A DNA stretch of 62,814 nucleotides from a virus. Positions within the stretch are counted from its first letter, which is position 1. Each line of letters opens with the position of its first letter. The position numbers and the translations under genes were made by a program. The DNA is taken from positions 1-62,814 of the IMG/VR virus record IMGVR_UViG_3300042543_000362; one strand, 5' to 3'. Below the pieces are notes generated by a model, which was given only the letters and a program-made list of their open reading frames with translations, was not told the origin of the DNA and did no database searches. This document shows, piece by piece, positions 37,305-46,934 of the stretch.

Positions 37305-38881
37305 TGGGTGTCCGTTCCTGGCTGCAGCGGCAGATCCTGACCACCCGGCACGGCCGGCAGCAGGGCCAGCGGATGTTTGAGGGCGCCCGGCGTAACCGGC
37401 TGCTCCATGACCTGGTGGCGCCGACCACCTCCGCAGACGCCGAGCTGCGCGTCAGCCTGGCCGTACTGCGCGACCGCTGCCACCAGCTGGTCAGGGACAA
37501 CCCCTACGCCCGCCAGGCCAAGCGGACTACGCAGATCAACGTGGTGGGGCCGCGTGGAATCCAGATGCAGGGGCAGGTGATGCGCCCCAACGGCACCGAG
37601 AAGGACGTGCGCCGCAACCAGCTGCAGGAGGAAGCATGGCGCCGCTGGTGCCGGCCAGATACTTGCGACGTGGCGGGGCGGCTGAGTTTCCACGGCTTCG
37701 AGATGATGGCCGCCGGCAGCCTGCCGGAGTCGGGCGAATGCCTGATCAGGATCGTGCGGCAGCCGATGGGACAGGGCCGCACACCGCTGGCGCTGGAGCT
37801 GATTGAGGCGCACCAGCTCGATGAGGACAAGAGCGGGGTATCAGATCGCGCTGGCCACGAATGGCGGCTAGGCGTCGAGATCAACCAATGGGGCCGCCCC
37901 ACCCGGTACGCCATCCTGACCCGCCACCCTGGTGACGTGGAGCTGGGCCTGAACCGCCGTGGCGTGGAGCGGAAGCACCTCCTGGTTCCGGCGGCGGACA
38001 TGATCCATGTGTTCATGCCGGAGCGGATCGGGCAGAGCCGGGGCGTGCCGTGGTTGGCGTCGGTGATCACAACTGTCCACGGGCTTTCTGAATACGAAAA
38101 GGCTCACCTGGTACGGAAGCGCGTCCAGGCGGCATCGCTGGGGTGGATTCAGACGCCCGATGCCGGGCTGACCGGTGATGCGGTGGAGAACGGTCAGCGG
38201 CTATTCAACACTGAGCCGGGCGCCTACAACATCCTTGAGCCCGGCGAGGTTCCGGTGCCGCCAAACTTCGGGCCGGATGATGGCCAATACGATGCAGTCG
38301 TAAAAAACCTCACCAGGCGGTTTGCGGCTGGGTATGGATGCAGCTACGCCACGATCAGCAGGGACTTTTCGGACGCGAATTACAGCAGCATGCGCACAAG
38401 CGTCCAAGAGGATCGCGATCATTGGCGCGTGCTGCAGAGCATGCTGATACAGCAGCTGCATCAACGAGTCTTTGAAGAATGGCTCCGCGCTGCAATGTTG
38501 GCTGGCGAATTACCTTCGCCAGCTTTTAACGATTACTGGACTAAGCCAGAAAGATATAATGCCCCCATGTGGCAGGCCAGGAGCTGGGACGGCATAGATC
38601 CATTAAAAGACATGGTTGCCATGGAAAAAGCCAGGGCGCTGTTACTCGAGTCCCATTCGCAGCAGATAGCCAGCTACACAGGGTCCGAGTTCGGGCAAGT
38701 GATGGCACAAATCGCCCGCGAAAACGAGCTGAAAGAATCCCTGGGCCTGATGCCCACCGTGGAGCAGCCGCCTGAGCCAGCGTCGGAACCACCCATCCCT
38801 GAGCCTGAGGCGAAAGACCCCGACGACGACGAAGAGGACGCCGAGGATGAGGAAGCTCAGCCCCGGCCATCCGTAGCCTGA
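37304..38881 (+). CDS. portal protein (lambda gpB family)
   Basis: The 525-residue protein has the portal core LRDRCHQLVRDNPYARQAKR, WRRWCRPDTCDVAGRLSFHG and YGCSYATISRDFSDANYSSM. It forms the ring for DNA entry. The acidic tail is typical. TGATG couples it to the gpW-like gene. Confidence 0.85.
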   Translation: MGVRSWLQRQILTTRHGRQQGQRMFEGARRNRLLHDLVAPTTSADAELRVSLAVLRDRCHQLVRDNPYARQAKRTTQINVVGPRGIQMQGQVMRPNGTEKDVRRNQLQEEAWRRWCRPDTCDVAGRLSFHGFEMMAAGSLPESGECLIRIVRQPMGQGRTPLALELIEAHQLDEDKSGVSDRAGHEWRLGVEINQWGRPTRYAILTRHPGDVELGLNRRGVERKHLLVPAADMIHVFMPERIGQSRGVPWLASVITTVHGLSEYEKAHLVRKRVQAASLGWIQTPDAGLTGDAVENGQRLFNTEPGAYNILEPGEVPVPPNFGPDDGQYDAVVKNLTRRFAAGYGCSYATISRDFSDANYSSMRTSVQEDRDHWRVLQSMLIQQLHQRVFEEWLRAAMLAGELPSPAFNDYWTKPERYNAPMWQARSWDGIDPLKDMVAMEKARALLLESHSQQIASYTGSEFGQVMAQIARENELKESLGLMPTVEQPPEPASEPPIPEPEAKDPDDDEEDAEDEEAQPRPSVA

Positions 38882-38900
38882 GGCCAGCGACTATCCGGCT

Positions 38901-40898
38901 TTGGATCTCACGAAACTCAAAGGCCCCCAACGGCGAGAGCTGCCAGGCGGCCTCCGCGTTGAGGAAAGCACCGACGAAACCCTGACCTTCAGCTTCAGTT
39001 CTGAGGCTCCTGTGAAGCGCTGGTTCGGCCGCGAGATCCTGGTGCACGAGCCAGGCGCGATGGATCTGAGCCGAATGAATGACGGCGCCCCGTGGCTTTG
39101 GAACCATAACCCGAACGTGGTTTTGGGCGTAACCGAAAAGACTTGGCTGGGCGACGATCGCCGGCTCTACTCCACGGTGAGATGGAGCCCCAACACCCTG
39201 GAGAAGGGCAGCGAGGAGTACAAGCGCCGACAGGACATTCAGGCCGGCATCACAAGGAACGTCTCGTTTGCTTACGAGATTGAGGACTTAGACGAGCGCG
39301 ACGGCGCTTTCTATGTCACTAGCTGGCCAGTGCTGGAGGTCTCCAGCGTCAGCGTCCCCGCCGATCAGACCGTAGGCCTGGGCCGCGCCATGGATGACCC
39401 TTGGGTAGAGCCTGAGCCTGCCGCTGAGCCCACCCCTGAGCCCCCTGCGCCAGCCGAGCCGACCGTCACGATTGACCCCGAGTTGGTCGAGTCTGCCGTT
39501 AGCAAGGCCCTCCATAGCCTGACAGCACAGACCGCCGAGCGGACTGACCCCACTGATCAAATCCAAATGACCACTGAGATCAACGTGGCGGAGGTGCAGC
39601 AGGACGCTCGGCGCGCCGAGCGCGAGCGTGTTGCGACCATCCGCGGCATGTGCGACCAGTTCCAACTCCCCGAGCTGGCTGAAAAACTCATCAACGACGA
39701 CGCTTCCATCGATGCCGCCCGTGCGGTGGTGATGGAACAGGTTGGCATGCGCAAGGTTGAGTTCCAGGGCCGCGTGCACGATGCCGGCAACGCCGAGCTG
39801 GGCCTGAGCAAGCGTGAAATCAAACGCTTCAGCCTGTGCCGGCTGCTCCTTCACATGACGGAGCCAACTAACGCCAGGCTCGCTGATGCCGCTGGCTTTG
39901 AGCTGGAGGTAAGCCGAGCCGCTGCGGATCTGCAGGCCAGGACGCTCAATAAGAGCGCTCGCGGCGTGTTGATCCCTTGGGAGGTGCTGGGTGTTTCCCG
40001 CGCTGCTCAGACCCCTGGCCAGGTGGTCGGCACCTTCGGCGACGGTGGCGCACTGGTCGGCACCGACCGGCTGGATGCGCAGTTCATTGACCTAATCCGC
40101 AACCGCAGCGCCTTCCTGAACAGCGGCCTGACCATGCTCTCCGGCCTGGAGGGCAACGTCGAAATCCCCAAGAAGCTCAGCTCCAGCCAGTACTACTTCG
40201 TCGGCGAGAACGCTGACGTGCCCAACAGCAAGCTGACGTTCGGCTTGGTGAACATGGTCCCCCGCACCATCGGGGTGCGCGTGCCCATCAGCCGGCGGAT
40301 GATGCTCCAAAGCTCGCCCGATATTGACAACTTGGTGCGCCTTGACATGGCCGAGTCCGTTGCCTTGGGCATGGATTCCACCATCGGCTACGGCACCGGG
40401 TCCAACGGCCAGCCGCTGGGCATCATCAACACCACCGGCATCGGCTCGGTGACGCTAACCAACGGCAAAACCAAGCCGTTCCCCGTCAGCCTGGGTGGCG
40501 CTCCTACCAGCCTGGTTTGCGGCGAGTGGGACAACTACGTGGATCTGGAAACCGAACTGGCGATCGACAACCTCGACGACGGTTCAATGCGCTACATCAT
40601 GAATAGCGTGGTGAAGGGCGCTCTGAAGCAGACCCTCCGGGCTTCTGCTGCCGGCTCCGACTACATTATGACCGACGCCGGTCAGGTGAACGGCTATCCA
40701 GTGACGGTGAGCAACCAGATGCAGCTCAACGACGTACTCTTCGGTAATTTTGCCGACTGCGTGGTGGGCATGTGGTCTGGGCTCGATCTAATCGTGGATT
40801 CGTTCACCCAGGCGGCATCTGGCCAGACGATCCTGAATGTCCACCAGGACTTCGACGTGGCGGTGCGCCGCCCGCAGTCCTTCGCTCTGGGTACCTGA
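38901..40898 (+). CDS. prohead protease-major capsid fusion (HK97-type)
   Basis: From TTG 38901, the only start in frame, the product is 665 residues. Residues 1-160 look like the U35/S78-type prohead protease: H69 in NHNPNVVLG, S122 in RNVSFAYE, and VLEVSSVSVPAD. A Pro-rich linker leads to a scaffold-like helix (225-330) and an HK97-fold capsid protein (about 330-665). The protease would free the capsid domain by cleavage. Confidence 0.8.
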   Translation: MDLTKLKGPQRRELPGGLRVEESTDETLTFSFSSEAPVKRWFGREILVHEPGAMDLSRMNDGAPWLWNHNPNVVLGVTEKTWLGDDRRLYSTVRWSPNTLEKGSEEYKRRQDIQAGITRNVSFAYEIEDLDERDGAFYVTSWPVLEVSSVSVPADQTVGLGRAMDDPWVEPEPAAEPTPEPPAPAEPTVTIDPELVESAVSKALHSLTAQTAERTDPTDQIQMTTEINVAEVQQDARRAERERVATIRGMCDQFQLPELAEKLINDDASIDAARAVVMEQVGMRKVEFQGRVHDAGNAELGLSKREIKRFSLCRLLLHMTEPTNARLADAAGFELEVSRAAADLQARTLNKSARGVLIPWEVLGVSRAAQTPGQVVGTFGDGGALVGTDRLDAQFIDLIRNRSAFLNSGLTMLSGLEGNVEIPKKLSSSQYYFVGENADVPNSKLTFGLVNMVPRTIGVRVPISRRMMLQSSPDIDNLVRLDMAESVALGMDSTIGYGTGSNGQPLGIINTTGIGSVTLTNGKTKPFPVSLGGAPTSLVCGEWDNYVDLETELAIDNLDDGSMRYIMNSVVKGALKQTLRASAAGSDYIMTDAGQVNGYPVTVSNQMQLNDVLFGNFADCVVGMWSGLDLIVDSFTQAASGQTILNVHQDFDVAVRRPQSFALGT

Positions 40899-40900
40899 TT

Positions 40901-41194
40901 ATGAGGCTGCAGATTCTCTCGAACTGCAGAGCAGACGGTCGCCACCTCTCCATGGGTGAGGTGGCTGACCTTCCGCAAGGCGTCGCCAACGAGCTGCTGG
41001 CGCTGGGCATGGCCTCAATTGCGCCAGAGCTCGAGCCTGAGCCAGCCCCGGCCTGCCCACCCAAGCCGCGGCGCTCTGCAAAGAACCCGGCGGTTGCCAT
41101 GGAAACAGCTTCTGACGAGGAACTGGCCATGCCTGCTGGCCAAGTGCCCACAAAGTGTGGGCGTCCCGTATTCACCCCCACCCCGGAGGATTGA
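40901..41194 (+). CDS. hypothetical structural protein (97 aa)
   Basis: The product starts MRLQILSNCRADGRHLSMGE and is followed by a Pro/Ala-rich tail. It lies just after the capsid gene, where lambda FI-like or decoration accessory proteins map. It may assist packaging or connection. No family assigned. Confidence 0.5.
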   Translation: MRLQILSNCRADGRHLSMGEVADLPQGVANELLALGMASIAPELEPEPAPACPPKPRRSAKNPAVAMETASDEELAMPAGQVPTKCGRPVFTPTPED

Positions 41195-41197
41195 TCA

Positions 41198-41584
41198 ATG
41201 GCCATTGAACTCAGAGCCCTGGAGCAACTCCAGGCATTCACCATCCTGGCTCCTGCCACCCGCGACGCTGCGGGCAACACCACTGCGGTGGACGTGAGCA
41301 GCGTTGACGGCGATCTGCTGCTGCTGCTGTATGCCGCCGCCAGCGCCTCCAACACCGCGATCAAGGTGAAAGTGCAATCCGGCAATGCCTCTGACGGCAG
41401 CGATGCTGCAGACGTGGCCGGCGGCGTCTTTACCGATCTGGGCAGCACTGCTGCACTGCAGAAGCTGTCAATCCCCCGCGACCAGGTGGGCAAGTTTGTG
41501 CGGCTGGCCTTCACCGACGAAACCGGCAGCTTTTCCGCTACCGTCACCTGCGTGGCAGTCGGCGGCGCCCGTTACGCGGTCTGA
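41198..41584 (+). CDS. putative head decoration or connector protein (128 aa)
   Basis: The product starts MAIELRALEQLQAFTILAPA and is a beta-rich, Ala/Ser-rich protein (AIKVKVQSGNASDGSD). By position it may decorate the capsid or form the connector. The call is positional. Confidence 0.5.
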   Translation: MAIELRALEQLQAFTILAPATRDAAGNTTAVDVSSVDGDLLLLLYAAASASNTAIKVKVQSGNASDGSDAADVAGGVFTDLGSTAALQKLSIPRDQVGKFVRLAFTDETGSFSATVTCVAVGGARYAV

Positions 41585-41586
41585 CC

Positions 41587-41922
41587 ATGATCCAGGAAAT
41601 CCCCGATGATTTCCTGCTGGCTGACTTCGGCTCCAGCGTCACTGCTGGGGCCGTTGTTGGTTTGGGCTTCAAGGATGAGATCAGTAATTTCGTGCTCGAT
41701 GATCGGGTGATCTCGATCGACTGCACGCTGACCGTCCGCACTGACCTGTTTGGCGGGCTGCAGTATCGCGACCTAGTGGAGCACGGCGGGCAGTCCTACC
41801 GGCTATTGCATGAGCCCCTGCGGCAGGCTGACGGGCGGTTCTGCGTGATGCTGCTGGAGAAGATTGAGGCCGTCTTTACGGTGTACTTGGAAGGCGTTTT
41901 TGAGGCCGGGGTGTTCGTATGA
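41587..41922 (+). CDS. head-tail connector protein, FII-like
   Basis: The 111-residue beta-rich protein starts MIQEIPDDFLLADFGSSVTA and continues ISIDCTLTVRTDLFGG. Length and order match lambda gpFII, which attaches head to tail. Its stop overlaps the next ATG (ATGA). Confidence 0.5.
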   Translation: MIQEIPDDFLLADFGSSVTAGAVVGLGFKDEISNFVLDDRVISIDCTLTVRTDLFGGLQYRDLVEHGGQSYRLLHEPLRQADGRFCVMLLEKIEAVFTVYLEGVFEAGVFV

Positions 41923-43682
41923 CGCTGAATCTGACCCGGCGGCTGGTCAAGGGCACGCCGCTCACAGCGGCGGAGCATGATGGCAACCTGGACAAGCTGG
42001 AGGATGGGATTGAGGCGCGGGAGGCGCTGGGCGCGGTCGCCGCCCACGTAGCAGCAGCCGATCCCCATCCCGGCTACCTGACTCAGGCCGAAGGAGACTC
42101 TCGATACAGACAATCAGCCACTGCGCTGACCGATGGCGACATCCCTGCAGGGATCGCCAGGGACAGCGAGGTAGCGTCAGCGATCAGCACCCACGTTGCC
42201 GCAGCCGATCCCCACTCTCAATACTTAACCCAAGCGGAGGGCGACGGCCGATACCGGCAATCGGCCACGGCGCTGAGCGATTCGGACATCCCTGCAGGGA
42301 TCGCCAGAGACTCGGAGGTGGCAGCGGCAATCGGAGCGCATGAGGCAGCAGTAGATCCGCATCCTGGCTACCTGACCGCCGCCGAGGGTGACGCGGCCTA
42401 TGTGGGGCTGAGCGATGCCCGGCTGAGCGACTCCCGCGAATGGACCGCTGCCACAATCGAGCAGGCTGAGGCCGAGACCGGCACCGCGACGACCCGGCGA
42501 GCGTTTACGGCGCAACGGGTGCGGCAGGCCATCGCCGCCTGGTGGACCGGCGTTAGCACCGCGGCAGGCCGCGCCATGGTGGAGGCGCTCAGCTCTGCCG
42601 CACAGCGCACGCTGCTGGGCCTGGGCACGGCTGACAGCCCATCATTTGCCGGCCTGACGATCACCGGCACGGCGCCGGTTGCCATCCCCCACATCCACGG
42701 CAGCATCGCCGGCAACTTTTACGTTCACGTCAGAAACACCAGCGGCGGCCCCCTAGCGGCGGGCACGGCGGTCTATGCGACTGGCAGCGTGGGCGACACC
42801 GATCGGATCACGGTGGCGGCCTGCGACCCGACCGACCCGCTCAAAATGCCGGCGATCGGCGTGCTGGAGACCACCCTTGCCAACAACGGCGATGGCGACG
42901 CCGTGGTACTGGGCGAGCTGAGGCCTTTCAATACCAACAGTTATCAGCTGGGCGATCATCTCTATGTCGGCGCTGGCGGCGCCCTGGTGGCGACGATCCC
43001 GGCATCTGGCGAGGTGCAACAGGTCGGCAGCGTAGTGAGGGTGAACGTCAACACCGGGACCATCCTGGTGAACACTGGCGCGGCGATGGCCCGGGTGGGA
43101 TTCACTGGGGCCTATGCGGACCTGAGCGGGTTGCCCACCCTGGGCACGGCAGCAGCAGCAGCCAGCACGGACTTCGCCCCCGCAGCGCAAGGCGTCACGA
43201 ACGGCAACAGCCACGACCACAACGGCGGCGATGGGGCACAGATCGCTTATGGCAGCCTGTCTGGATTGCCGTCGATTCCTAGCACATACGCCGACCTAGG
43301 GCCTCTCGGCGACGGCCTAATACTGGTGCTCAGCAACCGTGGCGAGACCGCAACGGCTGGCACCAACTATGCCGAGGTGCCGGTGCCAGTACCGTCTGGC
43401 AACTTCACTCTGACGGCCGTGCGGTTTGGCTCTCACATCGACACCACCGGCAGCAGCAGCACGACGTTCAACGCCTACCGCCGAACGGCGGCGGGCGTGA
43501 AGACGAGCGTGCTGACGGGCAACGCCACGCTGGCATCAGGCGCCAGCCTGGTTGACGTGTCGGCCAACATCACCGGCGCAACATTCACCGCTGGTGATCG
43601 GATCGGCGTCGATCTGATCGGCGTGGGCACTGGCGCCCAAGGCCTCTTCGCTCAATTTCTGTTTACCCGTTCTGCTGTCTAA
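41919..43682 (+). CDS. fibre-like protein with 49-residue repeats
   Basis: The 587-residue protein has two full 49-residue repeats starting HVAAADPH at residues 43 and 92, and a partial one at 141. Each has YLTQAEGDxRYRQSATAL. The rest is Gly/Thr-rich beta structure with SHDHNGGDG and AGTNYAEVPVPVPSG. Such repeats are common in fibres. It lies between head-connector and tail genes, so it could be a head fibre or neck whisker. Confidence 0.65.
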   Translation: MTLNLTRRLVKGTPLTAAEHDGNLDKLEDGIEAREALGAVAAHVAAADPHPGYLTQAEGDSRYRQSATALTDGDIPAGIARDSEVASAISTHVAAADPHSQYLTQAEGDGRYRQSATALSDSDIPAGIARDSEVAAAIGAHEAAVDPHPGYLTAAEGDAAYVGLSDARLSDSREWTAATIEQAEAETGTATTRRAFTAQRVRQAIAAWWTGVSTAAGRAMVEALSSAAQRTLLGLGTADSPSFAGLTITGTAPVAIPHIHGSIAGNFYVHVRNTSGGPLAAGTAVYATGSVGDTDRITVAACDPTDPLKMPAIGVLETTLANNGDGDAVVLGELRPFNTNSYQLGDHLYVGAGGALVATIPASGEVQQVGSVVRVNVNTGTILVNTGAAMARVGFTGAYADLSGLPTLGTAAAAASTDFAPAAQGVTNGNSHDHNGGDGAQIAYGSLSGLPSIPSTYADLGPLGDGLILVLSNRGETATAGTNYAEVPVPVPSGNFTLTAVRFGSHIDTTGSSSTTFNAYRRTAAGVKTSVLTGNATLASGASLVDVSANITGATFTAGDRIGVDLIGVGTGAQGLFAQFLFTRSAV

Positions 43683-43684
43683 CC

Positions 43685-44299
43685 ATGACTGACACCATCA
43701 AGACCAATCTCGACACCGGCATTCGGTACTACGACGAGCAAGGCCCGCGCGAGGGCCAAAGCGTCGATCTGTTTGTGCCGATGAGGGGCAGCGTGCCCAC
43801 CAACCCAGGCGGCGCCAGGTGGCCCAACCTTTTCGGTCTGCCCTATGACGGCACCCAGATCAAGTTCTACCTGAGGAGCGAACCTCAGGTGCGCGAGTAC
43901 GACTCTCAGATTTTCTACGAGGTGGCCAGCTGGGGGCCTGTGGACTATCCGAACCCGAAGGTCGGCGGCCCTGCTGGGACATGGGAAGAGACGTTGGAGG
44001 TGCTGCGCCGGCCAGATGACGAGCTGCTCAATCAGGTGGAGGCCGCGAGGCTGCAGGCTAACGCCAGGCTGTATCCGAGCAACGAAGATCCAATGCTGGC
44101 CGTGCTGCTGGCTGAGGCCATCCGGCGCGATCAGGAGGGCACGGCAACGGCCACCATGATCGACCTGCTGCAGCGGCATCAGGCGCTGGTCGAGGCGGGC
44201 TACGGCAACATAGAGCGGGCGAAAGAACTGCGCCAGCAGATCGAGGCAGGCCAGCCGTTTGACCTCTCTGCTGGATGGATCAATGAGCTGCCAGCATGA
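43685..44299 (+). CDS. hypothetical protein (204 aa), fibre-associated
   Basis: The product starts MTDTIKTNLDTGIRYYDEQG. A beta-rich N-half (DYPNPKVGG) is followed by a helical C-half (LAVLLAEAIRRDQEG). It may be an assembly partner for the adjacent fibres. No family recognised. Confidence 0.55.
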   Translation: MTDTIKTNLDTGIRYYDEQGPREGQSVDLFVPMRGSVPTNPGGARWPNLFGLPYDGTQIKFYLRSEPQVREYDSQIFYEVASWGPVDYPNPKVGGPAGTWEETLEVLRRPDDELLNQVEAARLQANARLYPSNEDPMLAVLLAEAIRRDQEGTATATMIDLLQRHQALVEAGYGNIERAKELRQQIEAGQPFDLSAGWINELPA

Positions 44300-44333
44300 G
44301 TGGCGCAGGGGGCCTTATGCAGGAGGGAATCGG

Positions 44334-45113
44334 ATGCTGATTGTTCAGAGACGGAGGGTGAGTGCCTACGACCCCGACGCACAGGCCTACATCACCGCCG
44401 TGGAGACCGCCGATGGCCAGGCACTGGAAACCGCAGTGCGCGATGCAATCAATGCGTTTGTGGTGGGGTGCAAAGCTGATGGGATCTGGAGCGCTATCAA
44501 GGCCAGTTGCATCATGGCCGGTGCCCGCACACTGGCCGGTGCGCTGGTGCCGTTGGTGGGGGCGGCGCCGACAAACTTTGGCTTTGTGGCGGGGGATTAC
44601 AACCGAAAGACAGGACTAATGGGGGATGGAAATACAAAAAATTTAGATAGCAATAGGTTGTGTTCGAGTGATGAACAAAATAACGTTCATGGCGCGGTTT
44701 ATGTAAGTACTAGAGATACTGCGGCAGGCCGATATTTATCGGGCACGACATTTCCTGCAGTTCCAGCGACAGGCACTTTTGCGATAGTGGGTAACACAAC
44801 AGGTTTTCGGGCTAGAGTTCAAACTTCAGTCCTTAATTCGCACTCATCTAATACTGCTATTCCTGTTCTCTTGGGAGTCTCTAGGGCTTCATCGGCTAGT
44901 TACTCATGGCGAGATGGTAGCAATTCGGGCACTCAATCCACTGCTAGTACTGGAGTGTCTACAGGGAATTATTTTATCTTCTCCGATAACACTGGAGGCA
45001 ATGATTCCAACGCCCGCATCGCCTTCTACAGCATCGGCGGATCCCTCGATCTCGCCCTGCTCGACGCCCGCGTGACCGCTCTGATCAACGCCATCGCGGC
45101 GGCGATCCCATGA
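44334..45113 (+). CDS. probable fibre or receptor-binding protein with low-GC middle
   Basis: I start it at ATG 44334 (MLIVQRRRVSAYDPDAQAYI), 259 residues. The N-terminus and last 40 residues are high GC, while about 44600-45000 is AT-rich and codes for Ser/Thr/Asn-rich beta sequence (YSWRDGSNSGTQSTASTGVS). The pattern suggests a swapped receptor-binding region. Family unknown. Confidence 0.6.
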   Translation: MLIVQRRRVSAYDPDAQAYITAVETADGQALETAVRDAINAFVVGCKADGIWSAIKASCIMAGARTLAGALVPLVGAAPTNFGFVAGDYNRKTGLMGDGNTKNLDSNRLCSSDEQNNVHGAVYVSTRDTAAGRYLSGTTFPAVPATGTFAIVGNTTGFRARVQTSVLNSHSSNTAIPVLLGVSRASSASYSWRDGSNSGTQSTASTGVSTGNYFIFSDNTGGNDSNARIAFYSIGGSLDLALLDARVTALINAIAAAIP

Positions 45114-45565
45114 CCACCCCCAGCATCCGCGAACAGATCCTGAACCACATTCACACCGTCACCCTGCCGGGCACGGTGCAGGTCGGCATCAGAATCTACC
45201 GCAGCCGGGTGCAGGCGCTCTCTAGATCGGAGGCCCCGGCGCTGATCGTCAGCCCTGGCGAGGACAACCCGGTCAACGCACCACGCACCACGGGCGCCAG
45301 CCTGGGCCGGCTCGATCAGGCGCTGCCGGTGCTGGTCGAGATCTACGTCCGCGGCGACGTGCCCGACCAGCTGGCCGACCCTATCGGCGTAGACGTGCAC
45401 GCCCGCATGATGAGCGATCGCACCCTTGGCGGCCTGGCCCATGACGTGCAGCCCGATGGCTGGCGCCCGGAGTACGAACAGGCCGACGCCTCCGCCGGCT
45501 GGATGCAGCACCGTTTCCTGATCCGCTACCGCACCCGCGACGACGCAATCAACGCGGCTCCATAG
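45110..45565 (+). CDS. tail terminator protein, gpU-like
   Basis: The 151-residue protein has REQILNHIHTVTLPG, APALIVSPGEDN, VLVEIYVRG and a C-terminal HRFLIRYRTRD. The pattern and position just before the tail tube match lambda gpU-type terminators. ATGA overlap with the fibre gene. Confidence 0.6.
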   Translation: MTTPSIREQILNHIHTVTLPGTVQVGIRIYRSRVQALSRSEAPALIVSPGEDNPVNAPRTTGASLGRLDQALPVLVEIYVRGDVPDQLADPIGVDVHARMMSDRTLGGLAHDVQPDGWRPEYEQADASAGWMQHRFLIRYRTRDDAINAAP

Positions 45566-45594
45566 GCTGAGCTTACGGATGCTCACCCCCAACC

Positions 45595-45735
45595 ATGGCG
45601 GCCGACCAACACTATGAGCACCACGGCCTGTCTGGGGAGTTCGTGATGCTCCCCAGTGGCCAGATGGTGCCCGCTGCTGAGGCGCCCAAGCCTGAGCCCG
45701 CCAAGCCCCAACCCGCGCCGAAGGTCAAGGACTGA
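45595..45735 (+). CDS. small hypothetical protein (46 aa)
   Basis: The product starts MAADQHYEHHGLSGEFVMLP and ends in a Pro/Lys-rich tail. Its stop overlaps the tail tube start (TGATG), so it may couple translation. CCATAGGCTGA lies 24 nt upstream of ATG. Confidence 0.5.
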   Translation: MAADQHYEHHGLSGEFVMLPSGQMVPAAEAPKPEPAKPQPAPKVKD

Positions 45736-46928
45736 TGACAGCACTCCTGATTCGCAACAGCTTCGCGCTGGTGAAGGCCGAGACCAGCTACGGCACCCTG
45801 GCCAGCTCGATCGCCAACACCGACGCGGTGAAGATCGTGTCGCTGGAGATCAACCCGATCACCGGTACTCGCGTAGAGCGGGCCCTGATCAAGGGCTTCC
45901 TCGGCGCCGACCGCCAGCCGCTGACCAATGAGCACGTCGCCGTCACGGTGACATTCGAGTGGGGCGGCTCTGGTGTCGCTGCCACCGCCCCCCGGTTCAC
46001 GCCACTGCTGCAGGCAGCCGGTATGAACGTCTCGGCATTCGCCGAACTGACCGGTACGGCCACCGCAGGCGGCGCCAACACCCTCACCCTGGCGGACCTG
46101 GGCGGCAGCAATCCCGCAAGCGACGCTTACCTGGGGCTGCCAATCGAAATCACCAGCGGCGCCAACACGGGCCACAAAGGCGTGATCGTGGCGCACGACG
46201 GGGCCACCAGGCAGGTGACGGTGGTTCCCTCCACCGCATCATTCACTGGCGGCGCAGTGGGCTACAAGATCCCCGCGCTGTCCCTGCTGCAGCCGATCAG
46301 CACGTTCGGCAACGGCAGCAGCTGCACCATCGTGGCGGTGAAGGACGGCACCAATGTTCACCGGATCGAAGGATTCCGCGGCAGCCCGGCCCTCAACAGC
46401 ACCCTGAACGGTTACGGCACCTTCACGATCACGGGCCTTGGCCGCTACACGACCCCCACCGCTAGGAGCGCTGAAGGATTCATCTACAGCAACCAGGCCG
46501 AGCCGGTGCCCGTCACCCCGACCCACACCAAGGCGTTGCGGTTCCAGGGCTTCAACCCCTGCTCTGAGGGCTTCACGTTCGACTGGGGCGTGTCGGCCGT
46601 GTTCCGCTCGCTGATCGGCTGCGAACCTCACGCCCGCATCACCGACCGCCCCAACCCGAACGGCACAATCACGATCGAAAACCCGCCTGTGGCGACGAAG
46701 AACTTCTTCACCGCTGCAGCTGACAACAGCGGCGCCAGCGATGGCCCGTTCGTTGTGCAGCAGGGCACGACGGCCAACGAAAGCTCCATCTTCTTCTGCC
46801 CCAAGGCAGCGATCAGCGGCGACCTCTCCTTCCCTGATTCTGACGGGGTCAGCATGCTGCAGATCCCATTTACCGCGCTGCCCAAGGCTGCAGCCGGCAA
46901 CGACGAAACCCGCCTCGTTTTCTTCTGA
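45735..46928 (+). CDS. major tail tube protein
   Basis: The 397-residue protein lies between the terminator-like and G-like genes. It has a tube-like N-terminus (NSFALVKAETSYGTLASS), a central insertion-like beta domain (ITSGANTGHKGVIVAHDG) and a C-terminus with VSMLQIPFTALPKAA. It should polymerise into the tail tube. Longer than lambda gpV (about 246 aa). Confidence 0.7.
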   Translation: MTALLIRNSFALVKAETSYGTLASSIANTDAVKIVSLEINPITGTRVERALIKGFLGADRQPLTNEHVAVTVTFEWGGSGVAATAPRFTPLLQAAGMNVSAFAELTGTATAGGANTLTLADLGGSNPASDAYLGLPIEITSGANTGHKGVIVAHDGATRQVTVVPSTASFTGGAVGYKIPALSLLQPISTFGNGSSCTIVAVKDGTNVHRIEGFRGSPALNSTLNGYGTFTITGLGRYTTPTARSAEGFIYSNQAEPVPVTPTHTKALRFQGFNPCSEGFTFDWGVSAVFRSLIGCEPHARITDRPNPNGTITIENPPVATKNFFTAAADNSGASDGPFVVQQGTTANESSIFFCPKAAISGDLSFPDSDGVSMLQIPFTALPKAAAGNDETRLVFF

Positions 46929-46934
46929 TTCGCC

